From Candidatus Onthenecus intestinigallinarum (GTDB lineage Bacteria > Bacillota > Clostridia > Christensenellales > Aristaeellaceae), in assembly GCA_018713325.1 (NCBI GenBank), contig DVFJ01000037.1:36414-100413 (forward strand): a stretch of 64,000 bases of DNA, in the 5' to 3' direction. Of the stretch, positions 8,756 to 20,101 are shown in pieces. The notes below the pieces were generated by a model. The model had not been told where the DNA came from, did not search any database, and saw nothing but the letters and a program-made list of their open reading frames with translations. Numbering within the stretch: position 1 is the stretch's first letter; each line of letters begins with the position of its first letter. The translations under genes were made by a program, and so were the position numbers.

Positions 8756-11700
8756 TTGCGGCTGAAGAAACTGGAGATATACGGCTTCAAGTCGTTTGCC
8801 GACCGCACGGAGATCGTCTTTGATCAGGGGATCACCGGCATCGTCGGTCCCAACGGCAGCGGCAAGTCGAACATATCCGACGCGGTGCGCTGGGTGCTCG
8901 GCGAGCAAAACGCGCGCAGCCTGCGCGGCGGGCGCATGGAGGACATCATCTTCGGCGGGACGGAGAAGCGCAAGAAGCTGGGCTACTGTGAGGTATCGCT
9001 CACGTTCGACAACGAGGACCGCGCGCTGCCCGTGGACTTTTCCGAGGTCTGCGTCACCCGGCGCGTCTACCGCAGCGGCGAGAGCGAATACCAGCTCAAC
9101 AAGACCGCCTGCCGCCTGCGCGACATCATCGACCTGTTCCGCGACACCGGCATCGGCAAGGAGGGCTATTCGCTCATCGGCCAGGGCCGCATCGACGAGA
9201 TCCTCTCCGCCCGCTCGGAGGACCGCCGCCAGACGTTCGAGGAGGCTGCGGGCATCGTCAAGTACAAGGTGCGCAAGGACGAGGCGCAGCGCCGCATGGA
9301 GAACACGCGCCAGAACCTGCTGCGCGTGGAGGACATTCTGGAGGAGCTGCAGGGCCAGCTGGAGCCGCTGCAGCAGCAGAGCGAGACGGCGCGCCGCTAC
9401 ATCGCCCTGCGGGAGGAGCTGCGCGGGCTGGAGCTGAACGCATTCGTCGTGCGCTCCGACCGCGCCAAGGAGCGCATGGACGCGCTGCAAAAGACGCTGG
9501 ACGGCCTGCAGGAGGCGATCGCGGAGGGCGAACGCCGCTCGCAGGCGGATGCGCAGGAGCGCGCGCAGCAGGAGGAGGCCGTCGCGGAGTTGGACCGTCA
9601 GGTCTCCGCCGCGCACGCGCTGTCGCTGGACCTGACGCGCGAGCTGGAGGCGCGCGAGGGCGAGAACAACGTCCTGCGCGCCGAGATCGCCCACGCCCGC
9701 CAGGACGAGGAGCGGCTGTGCGCGCAGATGGACGAGGCGGACAAGCGCCTGGCCGCGCTTGCGGAGCTGGCCAGAAGCAGCAGCGGCGACGCGGGCAGCC
9801 GCAGCGGCCTGCTGGAAGAAGGCCGCGCGCAGCTGGCCGCGATGGAGGCGGATCTGGCGCGCGCGCAGGCGCGCGCGGAGGAGACCGAGCGGACGTTGGA
9901 CGCGAACAAGGCGGCGATCATCGACGCGATGAACCGCCTGTCGGACGTGCGCGCCACACAGACGCGGCTGACGACGATGCGCCAGTCGCTGGAGAAGCGC
10001 CTGGAGGAATCCGTCTCGCAGCAGGGCGACATGGAGCGGGAGCGGGCGCGGCTGCAGGCGGCGCTTGAGGCGGCGCAGGCGGCGCTGTCCGAGGTCGACG
10101 GCGGCCTGCGTGAGATGCAGGAAGAGGCCGGACGGCTCGACGCGCAGGTGCGCGCCCATGGCGAGCGCGGCGAGAAACTGCGCGCGCAATTGCAGGAGCT
10201 GCTGGGCAGCCAGCAGGCGCTGACCTCGCGCCTGCGCGTGCTGCGCGAGATGGAGCGCGACTACGAGGGCTATCAGCATGCGGTCAAGCAGGTGCTGCTC
10301 TACGGCGAAAAGCAGGGCGGCGTGCACGGCGTGGTGGCCACGCTGATCCGCGCGCCCAAGGCATACGAGCGCGCGATCGAGGCGGTGCTCGGCGGCGCGC
10401 TGCAAAACGTCGTCACGGAGGACGAGTACGTCGCCAAGGACATGATCGACTACCTGCGCCGCAACCGGTTTGGCCGGGCGACGTTTCTGCCGCTGACGAG
10501 CGTGCACGGGCGCGTGCTGACGCCTGCGGAGCGCCAGGCGCTCTCGACGCCCGGCTGCCTGGGCGTCGCGTCGGAGTTGATCTCGTTTGACGAAAAATAC
10601 CGCGGCGTCGTGGAGAACCTGCTCGGGCGCACGGTCATCGCGGAAAACCTGGATGCGGGCATCCAGATCATGCGCCGCGGCCGGCATGCCTTCCGCCTGG
10701 TGACGCTCGAGGGCGACGTGATGCACTCGGGCGGCTCGATGACGGGCGGCAGCTCGCAGTCGCGCATGACGAGCCTGCTCTCGCGCGAGCGCGAGATCGG
10801 GGAGCACGAGCAGCGCATCGCGCAAAACGAGGCGCAGATCGCGGCCATACGCAAGAGCCTGGAGGAGATCGAACAGTCGCGCGCCGAGGAAAAGCGCCTG
10901 CGCGGCGAGATGTTCAGTCGCCTGCACCAGGAGGAGATCGCCGTTGCGCGCGAGCAGGAGCGCGTCTCCTCCGCGCAGGCGGAATTGATGCAGCACGAGA
11001 CGCGCATGCGCCAGGCGCAGGCGATGCGCGAGCAGATCGGCGACAACCTGCAGGACATCGCCGAGCAGCTCGCCGGTATGACGCAGCGCCAGGACGGCGC
11101 GCAGCAGGATACTGCGCGCATGCAGCAGGAGACGGCCCGCCTGTCGCAGGCACAGGCCGAGGAGCGCGCCCAGGTGGACGCCATGCGCGAGCAGGTGACG
11201 GCTCGGCGCGTGGAGCTGGCCGCGCTGGAGCGCGAGCTGGAGGCGCTGCGTCGGGACGGCGCGCGCCTGGAGGAGGAGCGAAAGGCGCTGGCTGCGTGCC
11301 GGGAAGAGAGCGGGCGTGCCCTGGCGGACAGCCGGGCGCGCCAGGCGCAGGCGCAGGCGCAGCTGTCGGATGGCGAGGCTGAGCGCGACGCGTGCGGCGC
11401 GCGGCTGGCGCAGGCCAAGGAGGCGCTGGAGGTCGCGCAGGGACGGCGCGCGGACCGGCAGCGCGCGGTGCGCGAGCTGACGGAGCGCCTGGACGCGTTG
11501 CGCGAGACCGTCGCTCAGGATGTGGACAAGCACCACCGCGCGGAGTTGCAGCTCTCCCGCGCACAGAGTGAATTGAACCAGCTGCAAGAGCGCATCTGGG
11601 AGGACTACGAGCTGACGTACGCGGGCGCGCTGGAGTTTCGCGATCCCGCGTTCGAGCCGGCCGAGAGCGAGAAGCGCATCGCGTCCATCCGCGGGGAGAT

Positions 11701-12328
11701 CCGCCAGATGGGCTCGGTCAACGTCAACGCGGTCGAGGACTACCGCGCCTGCCGCGAGCGCTACGACGACCTGTGCGCCCAGCGCGACGACCTGCTGCGC
11801 GCGCAGGAGGACCTGCAGGGCATCATCGAGGGCCTGATCAGCAAGATGGAGAAGCAGTTCAAGCAGAACTTCGACCAGCTGAACGTCTACTTCACCCAGA
11901 CCTTCACGCGCCTGTTCGGCGGCGGGCGCGCGGAGCTGAAGCTGGAGGATCCCACCGACGTGCTCAACTGCGGCATTGAGATCGTTGCGCAGCCGCCGGG
12001 CAAGAAGCTGCAGCTGCTCAGCCTGCTCTCGGGCGGCGAGCGCGCGCTGACGGCGATCGCGATTCTGTTTGCGATGCTGCGCCTCAAGCCCACGCCGTTT
12101 TGCATCCTGGACGAGATCGAGGCCGCGTTGGACGACGCCAACATCTCCTACTACGCCGATTATCTCAAGGAATTCGCCCAGAACACCCAATTCGTCGTCG
12201 TCACGCACCGCAAGGGCACCATGGAGCGCTGCGACGCGCTCTACGGCGTGGCGATGGAGGAAAAGGGCGTATCGCGCATGATCAGCGTACAGCTGAGCGA
12301 CCAACTCGAAGAAGGGGGACAGTCCTGA
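8756..12328 (+). CDS. smc: Chromosome segregation protein SMC
   Basis: TTG start; GPNGSGKSNISDAVRWVLGE Walker A, long coiled coils, hinge, LLSGGERALTAIAILFAML and FCILDEIEAALDDAN. Confidence 0.98.
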   Translation: MRLKKLEIYGFKSFADRTEIVFDQGITGIVGPNGSGKSNISDAVRWVLGEQNARSLRGGRMEDIIFGGTEKRKKLGYCEVSLTFDNEDRALPVDFSEVCVTRRVYRSGESEYQLNKTACRLRDIIDLFRDTGIGKEGYSLIGQGRIDEILSARSEDRRQTFEEAAGIVKYKVRKDEAQRRMENTRQNLLRVEDILEELQGQLEPLQQQSETARRYIALREELRGLELNAFVVRSDRAKERMDALQKTLDGLQEAIAEGERRSQADAQERAQQEEAVAELDRQVSAAHALSLDLTRELEAREGENNVLRAEIAHARQDEERLCAQMDEADKRLAALAELARSSSGDAGSRSGLLEEGRAQLAAMEADLARAQARAEETERTLDANKAAIIDAMNRLSDVRATQTRLTTMRQSLEKRLEESVSQQGDMERERARLQAALEAAQAALSEVDGGLREMQEEAGRLDAQVRAHGERGEKLRAQLQELLGSQQALTSRLRVLREMERDYEGYQHAVKQVLLYGEKQGGVHGVVATLIRAPKAYERAIEAVLGGALQNVVTEDEYVAKDMIDYLRRNRFGRATFLPLTSVHGRVLTPAERQALSTPGCLGVASELISFDEKYRGVVENLLGRTVIAENLDAGIQIMRRGRHAFRLVTLEGDVMHSGGSMTGGSSQSRMTSLLSREREIGEHEQRIAQNEAQIAAIRKSLEEIEQSRAEEKRLRGEMFSRLHQEEIAVAREQERVSSAQAELMQHETRMRQAQAMREQIGDNLQDIAEQLAGMTQRQDGAQQDTARMQQETARLSQAQAEERAQVDAMREQVTARRVELAALERELEALRRDGARLEEERKALAACREESGRALADSRARQAQAQAQLSDGEAERDACGARLAQAKEALEVAQGRRADRQRAVRELTERLDALRETVAQDVDKHHRAELQLSRAQSELNQLQERIWEDYELTYAGALEFRDPAFEPAESEKRIASIRGEIRQMGSVNVNAVEDYRACRERYDDLCAQRDDLLRAQEDLQGIIEGLISKMEKQFKQNFDQLNVYFTQTFTRLFGGGRAELKLEDPTDVLNCGIEIVAQPPGKKLQLLSLLSGGERALTAIAILFAMLRLKPTPFCILDEIEAALDDANISYYADYLKEFAQNTQFVVVTHRKGTMERCDALYGVAMEEKGVSRMISVQLSDQLEEGGQS

Positions 12329-13242
12329 TGACAGAGGAACGCAAGAAGGGCTTCTTTGCCCGGCTGAAGGAGGGCCTTCAGCGTACGCGCGACACGCTCG
12401 CCGGCCGCGTGGACGAGCTGGTCGGCTCCACGCGCGAGATCGACGAGGACTTCTATGAGGAATTGACCGACATCCTGATCATGGCGGACATCGGCATGAA
12501 GACGGCCGACGAGGCGATTGCGGAGCTCAAGCGCCGCGTCGCCGCGGAGAAGACCCGCAGCGCCGACCGCGCGCGGGAGATCCTCAAGGACATCCTCAAG
12601 GAAAAGATGAACATGCCGCGCCCGCCGCTCAAGTGGCCGATGGTGATGCTGATCGTGGGCGTCAACGGCGTGGGCAAGACGACGACCATCGGCAAGCTGG
12701 CGCTGCGCTTCAAGGACGCGCAGCACACCGTCATGCTCGCCGCGGCCGATACGTTCCGCGCGGCGGCGGCGGATCAGCTGGAGATCTGGGCCCGGCGAGC
12801 CGACGTGCCGCTCGTGCGCCGCGACGAGGGCACCGACCCTGCCGCGGTCGTCTACGACGCGGTGCAGTCCGCCAAGGGCCGCGGCGCGGATCTGCTCATC
12901 GTCGATACAGCGGGCCGTCTGCACAACAAGAAGAACCTGATGGAGGAGCTGCGCAAGATGTCGCGCATCATCGAGCGCGAGTATCCGCAGGCCCAGGTGC
13001 GCACGCTGCTGGTCATCGACGCCACGACGGGGCAGAACGGCCTGTCGCAGGCCAGAGAGTTCAACGACGTGGCGGACATCACGGGCATCGTGCTGACCAA
13101 GCTGGACGGCACGGCCAAGGGAGGCATCGCCGTGGCGATCCGCGACGCGCTCAACGTGCCCGTGCTCTACGTGGGCGTGGGCGAGGGCATCGACGACCTG
13201 CAGGCCTTCGACGCCTCGGAGTTCGTCGACGCGATCTTCTGA
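12328..13242 (+). CDS. ftsY: Signal recognition particle receptor FtsY
   Basis: GVNGVGKTTTIGKLA, AADTFRAAAADQLEIW, DTAGRLHNKKNLMEEL, LTKLDGTAKGG; ATG overlaps smc stop. Confidence 0.98.
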   Translation: MTEERKKGFFARLKEGLQRTRDTLAGRVDELVGSTREIDEDFYEELTDILIMADIGMKTADEAIAELKRRVAAEKTRSADRAREILKDILKEKMNMPRPPLKWPMVMLIVGVNGVGKTTTIGKLALRFKDAQHTVMLAAADTFRAAAADQLEIWARRADVPLVRRDEGTDPAAVVYDAVQSAKGRGADLLIVDTAGRLHNKKNLMEELRKMSRIIEREYPQAQVRTLLVIDATTGQNGLSQAREFNDVADITGIVLTKLDGTAKGGIAVAIRDALNVPVLYVGVGEGIDDLQAFDASEFVDAIF

Positions 13243-13248
13243 TCCATG

Positions 13249-13276
13249 CAAAAAAAGCGCCCCGTGAACGGGGCGC
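13249..13276 (-). terminator. Rho-independent terminator of the 13287-13934 minus-strand gene
   Basis: GCGCCCCGTTCACGGGGCGC followed by T run on minus strand. Confidence 0.8.
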
Positions 13277-13286
13277 CGTCGGGCGC

Positions 13287-13934
13287 TCAGAGGTTGGAGG
13301 CGCCCAGCGTGATGCGGGAAACCGTGTTGTCCGTCGGATCGATCGTGTAGCGGCACCAGACGCTGGGAGACTTGACAAAGCAGGCGCCGACGTCTTCGGG
13401 CAGCTCGGTCATGGGCGCGACGAGCGTGATCTCCAGCTTGTCCGACGCGACGCTCAGCGTGGCGTAGGGCGGCAGCAGCGTCTGCCCGTCCTCGGCGGCG
13501 GAGTAGAGTACGGCCAGGTCGGTTTCCATGTCCGCGCTGTAGGCGACGGGCAGGCGGTCGAGCACCGTGTCGATCGAATCGCCCAGCGAGATGCCGCGCG
13601 GGCCGGCCTCGCCCTCCTCCAGGTCGAAGGAGCCCTCCTGCATGGCGCGCTGCAGCTGCGCCTGCGTCAGCTCCGACGCGCCAAAGGGCATGCCGGGATC
13701 ATATGCGGCGGGCGAAGCGGTGGCCGCGGCTCCGGCCGGATCGGCCGGGCCTGCCTGGCGGCGCGAGAGCACCAGTACGGCGAGCACGATCGACAGGATC
13801 ACGATGCCGCACAGCAGCGCAAGGGTGACGATGCGAAGGGCGCGCTCGCCGGAGGCCTGCGCGCGCTCCTGCGGGTCGCTTTGTTCGGGGGGCCGCTCGG
13901 GGCGGCGCGTGCGTCTTTCCATAGGCACCTCCAT
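13287..13934 (-). CDS. Hypothetical single-TM secreted/membrane protein
   Basis: Basic N-terminus, TM IVTLALLCGIVILSIVLAVLVL, then extracytoplasmic domain; no family recognised. Confidence 0.7.
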   Translation of the reverse strand: MEVPMERRTRRPERPPEQSDPQERAQASGERALRIVTLALLCGIVILSIVLAVLVLSRRQAGPADPAGAAATASPAAYDPGMPFGASELTQAQLQRAMQEGSFDLEEGEAGPRGISLGDSIDTVLDRLPVAYSADMETDLAVLYSAAEDGQTLLPPYATLSVASDKLEITLVAPMTELPEDVGACFVKSPSVWCRYTIDPTDNTVSRITLGASNL

Positions 13935-14029
13935 TTGATGGCGTTTGTCCTGTAAAGATCATTATAGCATATTCTATGCCGGACTGCCACCCGGTTTGCC
14001 GGAGGGCGCAGGAGAGGGGTTTTGCAAAG

Positions 14030-15457
14030 ATGTTCTCGTTTGTCCAGGCGCATCCCACCGCGGTGATCGCCGGCGCGGCGGCGGCGCTGCTGCTGCTGTT
14101 GGCGATGTGGCTGCTCTCGCGCCGGCAGACGCGCCGGCTCGAGCAGCGCCTGGGCGCGCTCTCGCAGCAGCTGCAGGAGCAGGCGCAGCGGGAGGCGCGC
14201 GAGACCGCGGAGCGCGAGCGCCAGCAGCGCGAAGAGCTGCGCGCCGACGTGCGCGGCGTGAACGACGCCCTCGTGCGCATGATGGGCGAGATGGCGCGCA
14301 CGCAGCAGGGCCAGCTCGACTCCTTCGGCGGCCAGCTGCGCGCGGTCAACCGCTCCGACGAGGAGCGCATGGAGCGGATGCAGCGCACTGTGGGCGAGCG
14401 ATTGGAGGCCTACGAGGCGCAGATGGAGCGCATCACGCAGGTGCTGGATGACAAGCTGGCCGGCAATGAGGAGCGCATCGAGCGCGTGCGCGCCGCACTG
14501 GAGGGCGGGCTGACGCTCATCCGGCGCGAAAACGAACAGAAGCTGGAGCAGATGCGCCAGGCGGTGGACGAGAAGCTCTCCGGATCGCTGGACCGGCGGC
14601 TGGGCGAGTCGTTCCGCGCGGTCAGCGACCGGCTGGAGCAGGTGACGCGCGAGCTGTCGCAGATGCAGACACTGGCCAGCGGCGTGGGCGATCTCAAGCG
14701 CGTGCTGACGCACGTCAACGTCAGCGGCACGTGGAGCGAGGTGCGCCTGGGCGCGCTGCTGGAGCAGATGCTTGCGCCCGGCCAGTACGAGGCCTGCGCC
14801 CGCGTCAATCCGGACGGCGACGCGACGGCGGACTACGCGCTGCTCATGCCGGGCAGCGGCGAGGGGCGCGTGTACCTGCCCATCGACGCGAGCTTCCCGC
14901 AGGAGGACTACCGCCGCTACCTCGACGCCGCCGACAGCGGCGATGCGGGCGTGATCGAGGCGGCGCAGCGCGCGCTGGAGGCGGCCCTGCGGCTGCATGC
15001 GCGCCGCATCCGCGACCGGCTGATCGTCCCGCCGCACACGACGGACTATGCGGTCCTGTTCCTGCCCTCCGAGGGGCTGTACGCGCAGGCCCTGCGCCTG
15101 GGCGCGCTGCAGGACCAGCTGCAGAGCCAGTACCGCGTGGCGCTGGCCGGGCCGACGACGCTGTGCGCGCTGCTCAACAGCCTGCAGCTGGGCTTCCGGA
15201 CGCTGGCGATCGAGCGCCAGTCCGCCGAGGTATGGAAGCTGCTGGGCGCGGTGAAGACGGAATTCGGACGCTTTAGCGAGCTGCTCGCGCGCACGCAGCA
15301 GAAGCTGCGCGCGGCCTCCGAGTCGATCGAGGACGCCGCGCTCAAGACGCGCACCATCCAGGAGCGGCTGCAGGACGTGCAGCCCCTGCCGGGGGATGCG
15401 GCGCGGGAGGTGCTGCCTCTCGGGCGCGACGAGGACGCGGACGACGAATGGAACTGA
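14030..15457 (+). CDS. rmuC: DNA recombination protein RmuC
   Basis: N-terminal TM, coiled coil, GTWSEVRLGALLEQMLAPGQYE and KFPQEDY-like (DASFPQEDYRRY) core. Confidence 0.93.
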   Translation: MFSFVQAHPTAVIAGAAAALLLLLAMWLLSRRQTRRLEQRLGALSQQLQEQAQREARETAERERQQREELRADVRGVNDALVRMMGEMARTQQGQLDSFGGQLRAVNRSDEERMERMQRTVGERLEAYEAQMERITQVLDDKLAGNEERIERVRAALEGGLTLIRRENEQKLEQMRQAVDEKLSGSLDRRLGESFRAVSDRLEQVTRELSQMQTLASGVGDLKRVLTHVNVSGTWSEVRLGALLEQMLAPGQYEACARVNPDGDATADYALLMPGSGEGRVYLPIDASFPQEDYRRYLDAADSGDAGVIEAAQRALEAALRLHARRIRDRLIVPPHTTDYAVLFLPSEGLYAQALRLGALQDQLQSQYRVALAGPTTLCALLNSLQLGFRTLAIERQSAEVWKLLGAVKTEFGRFSELLARTQQKLRAASESIEDAALKTRTIQERLQDVQPLPGDAAREVLPLGRDEDADDEWN

Positions 15458-15481
15458 ATGGACAACGAAGGAGGAACGATC

Positions 15482-16384
15482 ATGGCGATGCGAACCCTAA
15501 AAACCCACGAGCTGGACGCCTGGTATGCGCTGTGCGGAACGGTCTTCCCGGTCGGCTCCGCGTATTTCCGGCGGCACTTTGAGATGGATCCCTGGGCGGA
15601 CATCGACGGCATCTTCGTCGCGGAGGAGGACGGCCGGCTCGTCTCGAGCGTGCGCGTCTTCACGCGCCGCCTGATGCTCGGCGGCCGTCCGGTGCTCACC
15701 GGCGGCATCGGCGAGGTCTGCACGCTGCCCGAATACCGCGGGCGCGGCCTGTCCGACCGCCTGCTGAAGATGGCCGACGACTACATGGACGCGCACGGCA
15801 TGTACCTGCGCGCCCTCTACGGGGTGCTGACCTCGCACTACGGACGCCACGGCTTTACGCCGGTGCATCCGCACTACGGCCGTGTGCGCGCGCAGAGCCT
15901 GCCGGCCCTGGGACGGGGCCAGAGCGTGCGCGCCTTTGAGCGCGCGGATCTGCCGGCGGCGCAGGGCCTGTACGACCTGTACATGGGTCAGTTCCCGCTC
16001 GCGTTCTGGCGCGGGGAGAGCGCCTATTGGGAGCGTTGGGTGCTCTCCGAGTGGCATGATGCCTGGGTGCTGGAGGAGGGCGGACGCATCTGCGCCTATG
16101 TGGAGGTCAAGGCGCAGCAGGACGGCCTGCTTGTGCGCGATGCGGCGTGCGTGCCGGGCGAGGAGGGCGCGCTGTACGCGCTGCTGGGCGAGGTCGCGCG
16201 CGCGCGCGGCGCGGCCTTCGTGGAGGGGCCGGCGCCCGTGCTGGCCGGTCTTCCGTGCGAGCGCGTAGAGGACGGGCACCTCATGCTCGCCCTGACGGCG
16301 CCGCTGGAGGGCGCCGCGACAGTCGCCGAGCTGGAGGCGCTCACCGGCGGACGCATTGCGCAGTGGGAAGTGGATGGATTCTGA
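15482..16384 (+). CDS. GNAT family N-acetyltransferase
   Basis: GGIGEVCTLPEYRGRGLSDRLLKMADDYM acetyl-CoA binding region; Eis-like length. Confidence 0.85.
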   Translation: MAMRTLKTHELDAWYALCGTVFPVGSAYFRRHFEMDPWADIDGIFVAEEDGRLVSSVRVFTRRLMLGGRPVLTGGIGEVCTLPEYRGRGLSDRLLKMADDYMDAHGMYLRALYGVLTSHYGRHGFTPVHPHYGRVRAQSLPALGRGQSVRAFERADLPAAQGLYDLYMGQFPLAFWRGESAYWERWVLSEWHDAWVLEEGGRICAYVEVKAQQDGLLVRDAACVPGEEGALYALLGEVARARGAAFVEGPAPVLAGLPCERVEDGHLMLALTAPLEGAATVAELEALTGGRIAQWEVDGF

Positions 16385-16431
16385 TCGCGCGCATAGACAT
16401 GGATACATCAATGCTGTGAGGACGTGATACC

Positions 16432-17256
16432 GTGGAAATGCTCAAGGCGATCTTTCTCGGGCTGGTCGAGGGCATCACCGAATGGCTGCCCATCTCGAGC
16501 ACCGGCCACATGCTGCTGGTCGACGAATTCGTCCGGCTGAACGCGAGCGACGCGTTCAAGGAGATGTTTTTCGTCGTCATCCAGCTGGGCGCCATCCTGG
16601 CGGTCGTGCTGCTGTTCTTTCACAAGCTCTGGCCGTTTTCGGCGAATCGGGCGCGCCCAGTCAGGCAGGACGTGCTGCGCCTGTGGGGCAAGGTGCTGGT
16701 GGCCAGCCTGCCCGCGGCGATCATCGGCGTGCCGTTCGACGACGCGATCGACGCGCTTTTCTACGACAGCCCCTTCGTCATCGCCGCGGCGCTGATCGTC
16801 TACGGCGTGCTGTTCATCGTGCTGGAGAACCGAAACGCCCGCGACCTGCACAGGAAGCGGCTGAACGACCTGGAGGAGCTCTCCTACGCTCAGGCGCTGT
16901 TGATCGGCGCGTTTCAGGTGCTGGCGCTCGTGCCGGGCACGTCGCGCTCGGGCTCTACGATCCTGGGTGCGATGATCCTGGGGCTGGCGCGTCCGGCCGC
17001 GGCGGAGTTCAGCTTTTACATGTCGATCCCCGTGATGTTCGGCGCAAGCCTGCTCAAGCTGCTCAAGTTCGGCCTGGCCTTCACGGGAACAGAGGCGGGG
17101 CTGCTGCTCGCGGGCATGCTGACGGCGTTTGTGGTATCCGTGCTGGCGATCAAGTTTCTCATGGCCTTTGTGCAGCGGCACGACTTCAAGGTCTTCGGCT
17201 GGTACCGCATCGCGTTGGGCGCGCTGGTCATCGCGTATTTTGCGCTGTGGGCCTGA
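16432..17256 (+). CDS. uppP: Undecaprenyl-diphosphate phosphatase
   Basis: GTG start; [22 protein letters not shown] and [22 protein letters not shown]. Confidence 0.97.
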   Translation: MEMLKAIFLGLVEGITEWLPISSTGHMLLVDEFVRLNASDAFKEMFFVVIQLGAILAVVLLFFHKLWPFSANRARPVRQDVLRLWGKVLVASLPAAIIGVPFDDAIDALFYDSPFVIAAALIVYGVLFIVLENRNARDLHRKRLNDLEELSYAQALLIGAFQVLALVPGTSRSGSTILGAMILGLARPAAAEFSFYMSIPVMFGASLLKLLKFGLAFTGTEAGLLLAGMLTAFVVSVLAIKFLMAFVQRHDFKVFGWYRIALGALVIAYFALWA

Positions 17257-17264
17257 CAAAAACG

Positions 17265-17296
17265 GGGCATCCGCGTGGTGGATGCCCTGCTTTTTT
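17265..17296 (+). terminator. Rho-independent terminator after uppP
   Basis: GGGCATCC...GGATGCCC then TGCTTTTTT. Confidence 0.85.
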
Positions 17297-17380
17297 GTCG
17301 AAAATGTCGATTTTTCGGTTCTGTTCTCTAGCCGTATCGTATGCGCTATGCTATAATGAGGACAAAATGGAGGGATCGAC

Positions 17381-18874
<1,494 letters not shown>

Positions 18875-18899
18875 CTCAAAATACCTATATTTTTCCTCC

Positions 18900-18948
18900 A
18901 TTCCCGATGGGTGGTACCAAGATCACCTGAATCGGGAATGGTTTTTTT
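18900..18948 (+). terminator. Rho-independent terminator after glpK
   Basis: ATTCCCGAT...ATCGGGAAT then GTTTTTTT. Confidence 0.85.
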
Positions 18949-19074
18949 CGTTTAATCTATCGAAAAACAGCACAAAAGAAGCAAAATCGAAAAAAATTAC
19001 TGTTTTTGGCTTCACAAATGGCTTGAAGTGTGGTACAATCTTCCCACGTCGAAATGGTGATGAAATATAATGAA

Positions 19075-19081
19075 TTCGACA
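19075..19081 (-). promoter_or_regulatory. Putative 0A box upstream of spo0A
   Basis: TTCGACA = reverse complement of the 0A-box core TGTCGAA, immediately after a TATAAT at 19066-19071. Confidence 0.5.
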
Positions 19082-19154
19082 AAAAACGTCATTTTTCGCC
19101 ACGTGCGGCGCACGGGGCTGGAAAATAGAAATTTGAAGATGGGGGACGGCCGGA

Positions 19155-19937
19155 ATGGAACCAGTAAAACTTCTCATTGTGGACGACAACGTGGAACTTC
19201 GGCGAATCATCGCCGACTATTTCACACAGCGCGAAGACGTGCGCGTGGTCGGTCAGGCGGGCAACGGTGTGGAGGCGCTGGAACTGCTCCCCAGAACGCA
19301 GCCGGACGTGCTGCTCACGGACATCATCATGCCGCAGATGGACGGCTATACGATGCTGGAGCAGCTGGCGCACATGGACCTGGAGCGCAAGCCCGGGGTC
19401 ATCGTGCTGACCGCTTTGGGAAGGGACGACTTTATCATGCGTGCAGTACAGCTGGGCGCCCGCTATTACATGATCAAGCCGTTTGACTTTTCCACGCTCT
19501 ACCAGCGCGTCGTGGAGGTGGCGCGCACCCGCCCTACCCTGCAGGAGGCGCTGATGTCGCCTCCGCCCACACCGGCCGAGAGCTCCAGGTCGGCAGACGA
19601 GAAAATTGCCTCTCTCTTTTTGACGGTCGGCATCCCGGCGCACATCAAAGGATATCAGTTTCTGCGCGAAGCGGTCAAACTGGTGATGGACCAACCCGAG
19701 ATGATCAACCGCATCACCAAGGAACTCTACCCCGGCATTGCCCGCAAGTTCTCCACTTCCCCCAGCAAGGTGGAGCGCGCCATCCGTCATGCGATCGAGG
19801 TGGCCTGGAGCCGCGGACGCGTCGAGGTCCTCAACCAGGTCTTTGGCGCAAATGTCTGTTCGCCGGACGACAAGCCGACGAATGGGGAATTCATCGCACT
19901 GATCGCGGACAAGATGCGCGTGGACCGTACGGCGTGA
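19155..19937 (+). CDS. spo0A: Sporulation transcription factor Spo0A
   Basis: Receiver domain (LLIVDDNVELRRIIADYF, DVLLTDIIMPQMDGY, ALGRDDFIMRAVQLGARYYMIKPFD) plus C-terminal Spo0A HTH (GIPAHIKGYQFLREA...LYPGIARKFSTSPSKVERAIRHAIEVAWSRG). Confidence 0.98.
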   Translation: MEPVKLLIVDDNVELRRIIADYFTQREDVRVVGQAGNGVEALELLPRTQPDVLLTDIIMPQMDGYTMLEQLAHMDLERKPGVIVLTALGRDDFIMRAVQLGARYYMIKPFDFSTLYQRVVEVARTRPTLQEALMSPPPTPAESSRSADEKIASLFLTVGIPAHIKGYQFLREAVKLVMDQPEMINRITKELYPGIARKFSTSPSKVERAIRHAIEVAWSRGRVEVLNQVFGANVCSPDDKPTNGEFIALIADKMRVDRTA

Positions 19938-20042
19938 CAGGAAAGGGCTGGCTCAAAAAGAAAGAGCTGCCCGGCGCGGGCGCCCTGCGGCGCATTGTCT
20001 GCAGCTGGCAGCTGTTTTGGCACAGGCGAGCCCTGCGGCATT

Positions 20043-20095
20043 AAAAAAAGGGGGCGAACTGGTCTTCGGATGGCCGAAACCAGACCGCGCCCCAT
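20043..20095 (-). terminator. Probable terminator of the nucleoside hydrolase gene
   Basis: Minus strand GGGGCGCGGTCTGGTTTCGGC...GAAGACCAGTTCGCCCCC then T run. Confidence 0.65.
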
Positions 20096-20101
20096 CGCGG
20101 A

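Noticed and set aside
6011-12304. 2097-aa minus-strand open frame antisense to DUF436-plsX-acpP-rnc-smc
   Set aside because: Runs opposite five clearly real genes; Arg/Leu/Ala/Gln-rich translation typical of the antisense frame of GC-rich, codon-biased genes. No domain recognised.
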